From contig NC_133911.1 in assembly GCF_964199755.1 (NCBI RefSeq), positions 2,383,001 through 2,447,000 on the forward strand: DNA of 64,000 nucleotides, in the 5' to 3' direction. The DNA comes from Larus michahellis. Lineage: Eukaryota > Chordata > Aves > Charadriiformes > Laridae. Under the pieces are notes generated by a model. The model made no database searches. It was not told the DNA's origin and was given only the letters and a program-made list of their open reading frames with translations. A program made the translations under genes and the position numbers. Positions 61,767 through 64,000 of the stretch are shown in pieces; positions within the stretch are counted from its first letter, which is position 1; each line of letters starts with the position of its first letter.

Positions 61767-63965
61767 GTAAGTGGCGAAACAAAAAAAATCTGCTTTTTTA
61801 AATTATTATTAGGTTTTTTTGCTTTTAGCCCCTTAATCAAGCCGATTAAAAATAGCTCGAGGTGGGGTGGGGGCAACGCTGCTGTGCTGGGGGTGGTTTT
61901 CCCAGGGGATGCGGATCCCCGGGAGGAAGAGGATGCTCCGAATCGTGATGTAGCAGCCGGACGGTGACCCCTCCAAGGGGGATTTTGCAATTTTCGGGTG
62001 CAAAAACCCCCTTCCTGGGAGCTTTAAGTGATACCGTGGGCTGAATTTCACATCCCGGCTGGGGGGGCTGCTGCGTCCTCCTGCAGAATGGAAATATTTC
62101 CTTGTTTTGGCAGAACGCGGGGAGTGAAACCGCCGGGGTGTCACCTCCCGGCACGGGGTGTTTCAGCTGCTCCGCTGGCCCCTGCCCAAGTTCAAGTGCT
62201 TTTCAGCAGCAGGTTTTGCTTTTTGCTTCCTTAAACCCCAGCTCAAGCAGCCGCTCAGGGATTTATATTTCCCTTAATGCCTCCAAACCTGCTGCACCGT
62301 CGCCGCCGGCAGCATCCCGCTGGCCGCAGGGTGGGTTTTTCCTCTCCCCCCCCCGGGGACGGATCCGGGTTTTCCTCCTCGGGGGTGAGGATTTGTGCTC
62401 CTTGGCCCGTTGCCTGTGGCTTCTTGCACCGAGACAGAGCCATGTGAGCTGCAGCCTGCCCCGCCGTCCCAGCTTCGCTTCCCTCTTAAGGGGATGCAAC
62501 CGGTCGGGGCTCCCCGCCACGGGGTGAAATCCGAAGATTCGGGCAGCCCCGTGCCAAAATACATCCCCCCCCAAACAGCTCTGGGGTTTTGCTGCGATGG
62601 AATATTGGAGGGTTTGTTGCCATCGTGTCTTTGCAGGATGCGTTGCAATTGCGTTTCGCAGGACTCGGTGCCTGTCGCGGGGTTCGTTGTGATGGAATAT
62701 TACAAAAATCGGGGCCCGTGGCGGGGCTGATTTGCAATTAATACAATAATTGCGGGGTTTGTTGCAATATCATATTGCGGGACTTGCTGCGTTTTGCATC
62801 CTTCGACGCGCTTGAATATCGCAAGCTTTTGCGCGTATCGCCGGGTTCGTTGCAATTAACGTCGCGGGATTTAGCGCCGGTGCCTTTCCGCAGGATTTGT
62901 TGCCTCGGGCAGGATTTGTTGTAATCACCTTGTGCGGGATTTGTTGCAATTGCCTTTCGCGGGATTTGTCACAATCGCGTTTTGCGGGATTGGTTGCGTG
63001 TGGAAGGACGGCTTGCAACTGAATTTTGCGGGGTTCCGTCGCACGTCGCGGGATTTGCTGCGGTTGCCTTCTGCAGGATTCGTGGTGTGTCGCAGGATTT
63101 CCTGCGATTGCGTCTCGCGGGGTTTCCTGGGTACCGAAGAACTCGTTGCGACTGCAGTTGGCGGGAGTCGTTGCGTTTCGCTGGACTTGCTGCGGCTGCG
63201 AATTGCGGCTTTTGTTGCGTATTGAAGTTGCAACTTTATGGAGTTGCCTTTCGCAGGATTTGTCGTGTATCGCAGGATTTACTGCAACGGCGCGTGGTGG
63301 GATTCATTCCAATTGCATTTCGCAGGATTCGTCGCCTTTTGCACCACTTGTCGCAAGGGTTCCTTGCACGTCGCAAGATTTCATGCGCGCGGCAGGGTTG
63401 GCATCCCCTGCGGATGGCCGCACATTATTTTATTCCAGCATTACCCCACCCTGGGGCTCTCACCGGGTGTTTTCTCCCCCCCCCCAGATCTGCACCCAAA
63501 GATGCCGTCGCCTTCCACGTGCAGGGGACGCCGGGCGTGAAACTCTACGTGGTCCATGAGACCCAGAGCGTCAAGTTGCCCTCCAGCGTGTGCCGCTGGC
63601 CCCTGGCAGCCGGCACCGAGGTGCTGCTGGCCATGGACGCCCTCAGCAAGGACGTGGGCGATGAAAAGGTGGGTGCCGGGGGCCACCGGCAGGATATGGC
63701 CCTTCTTTGCACCCTGGCGAGCACCCGCTCCTTCTTGCAGGTCAGGATTTCGTATTTTGGGGAGGCCGGCGGGGTGCCCGTGGCCAGAGCCATGCTGTAC
63801 CTCACCTGCGTGGGTAAGTAGCGGGGGGACACCCCCAAATCATGGTGGGGATGTGTGCCTTCCCCCCCCCACCCCCCCCCACCCAGCATCCCTCTCCCTG
63901 CAGAGGTCTCGCTGGACGCCGACACCAGCCGCAGCGGGGCTGTGAGCAGGACGCTGCTTGATAAG
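61675..63965 (+). CDS. PADI3: PADI3, protein-arginine deiminase (5' four exons; cut by right edge)
   Basis: The N-terminal part of a third peptidyl-arginine deiminase. Four exons (92, 181, 73 and 62 bases) join in frame to 136 codons. They cover the first immunoglobulin-like domain and the start of the calcium-binding region (EVSLDADTSRSGAV). The start MAQQRRVQLSTQRPTSTVCV resembles both PADI1 and PADI3. The name PADI3 rests mainly on its position after PADI1 in the same orientation, as in mammals. A PADI4-like assignment cannot be excluded from this part. The catalytic domain is outside the window. Confidence 0.82.
61767..62625. other. PADI3 intron 1, unique part
   Basis: No exon or mobile element recognised. 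Confidence 0.55.
62630..63400. repeat. Degenerate 25-32-bp minisatellite in PADI3 intron 1
   Basis: About 25-30 diverged copies of a unit like cgcgggatttgttgcaattg plus cctttcg. Spacing varies from about 22 to 34 bases. CpG content is high for an intron, and the array shows both TpG and intact CpG variants at the same positions. Confidence 0.9.
63488..63668 (+). CDS. PADI3: PADI3 exon 2
   Basis: SAPKDAVAFHVQGTPGVKLY through MDALSKDVGDEK. Acceptor is a long C tract ending cccccag. Donor gtgggt. Confidence 0.93.
63741..63813 (+). CDS. PADI3: PADI3 exon 3
   Basis: VRISYFGEAGGVPVARAMLY and LTCV. One codon longer than exon 3 of PADI1 and PADI2. Donor gtaagt. Confidence 0.94.
63904..63965 (+). 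CDS. PADI3: PADI3 exon 4 (last in window)
   Basis: 62 bases: VSLDADTSRSGAVSRTLLDK. Donor gtataa, 35 bases before the window ends. Confidence 0.92.
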
Positions 63966-64000
63966 GTATAAAGAAGGGGAGTGGGAGCCCCCCCGGGACC

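Overview
This window is vertebrate nuclear DNA, most likely from a bird and probably from a GC-rich microchromosome. The evidence is multi-exon genes with GT-AG introns and close matches to vertebrate proteins, truncated CR1 LINEs (the dominant retroposon of birds and other sauropsids), compact introns, CpG-rich promoters and very dense G/C-rich minisatellites. Long open frames that cross the minisatellites are artefacts of repeat units whose length is divisible by three or that lack stops.

Five host genes are present in the order ATP13A2 (-), SDHB (-), PADI2 (-), PADI1 (+), PADI3 (+). This is the order and orientation I know from human 1p36. ATP13A2 (P5B polyamine-transporting ATPase) runs from its start codon at 18331 down to coding exon 21 at 438-598, and the 3' part lies beyond the left edge. 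SDHB (iron-sulfur subunit of succinate dehydrogenase) is complete in 8 exons (31855 down to 21404, 281 codons). PADI2 is complete in 16 exons (43066 down to 32376, 665 codons, the same length as human). PADI1 is complete in 16 exons (49228 to 59898, 661 codons). PADI3 is cut by the right edge after exon 4 (61675 to 63965). All exon joins were checked for reading frame, and every junction keeps phase.

Region by region: 1-18430 is ATP13A2, whose introns are packed with at least six tandem arrays, a 168-bp duplication and several CR1 fragments. 18430-19480 is a 55-60 bp satellite abutting its promoter. 19480-21270 is gene-poor spacer. 21270-31900 is SDHB, with a pyrimidine-rich minisatellite in intron 1 and a CpG-rich promoter carrying repeated YY1-like and ETS-like sites. 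Only about 440 bp separates the PADI2 poly(A) signal from the SDHB start codon. 43067-49227 is the divergent PADI2/PADI1 spacer. 59994-61674 is the PADI1/PADI3 spacer, ending in a TATA box.

The PADI genes encode calcium-dependent enzymes that convert peptidyl-arginine to citrulline. PADI1 keeps the Asp/His/Asp/Cys catalytic set. PADI2 has Glu at the first catalytic position (residue 351) and Arg in place of His just before the nucleophilic Cys647. This is the most unusual biological signal I see. I found no virus-derived element, CRISPR array or RNA gene, and no gene system outside known families.
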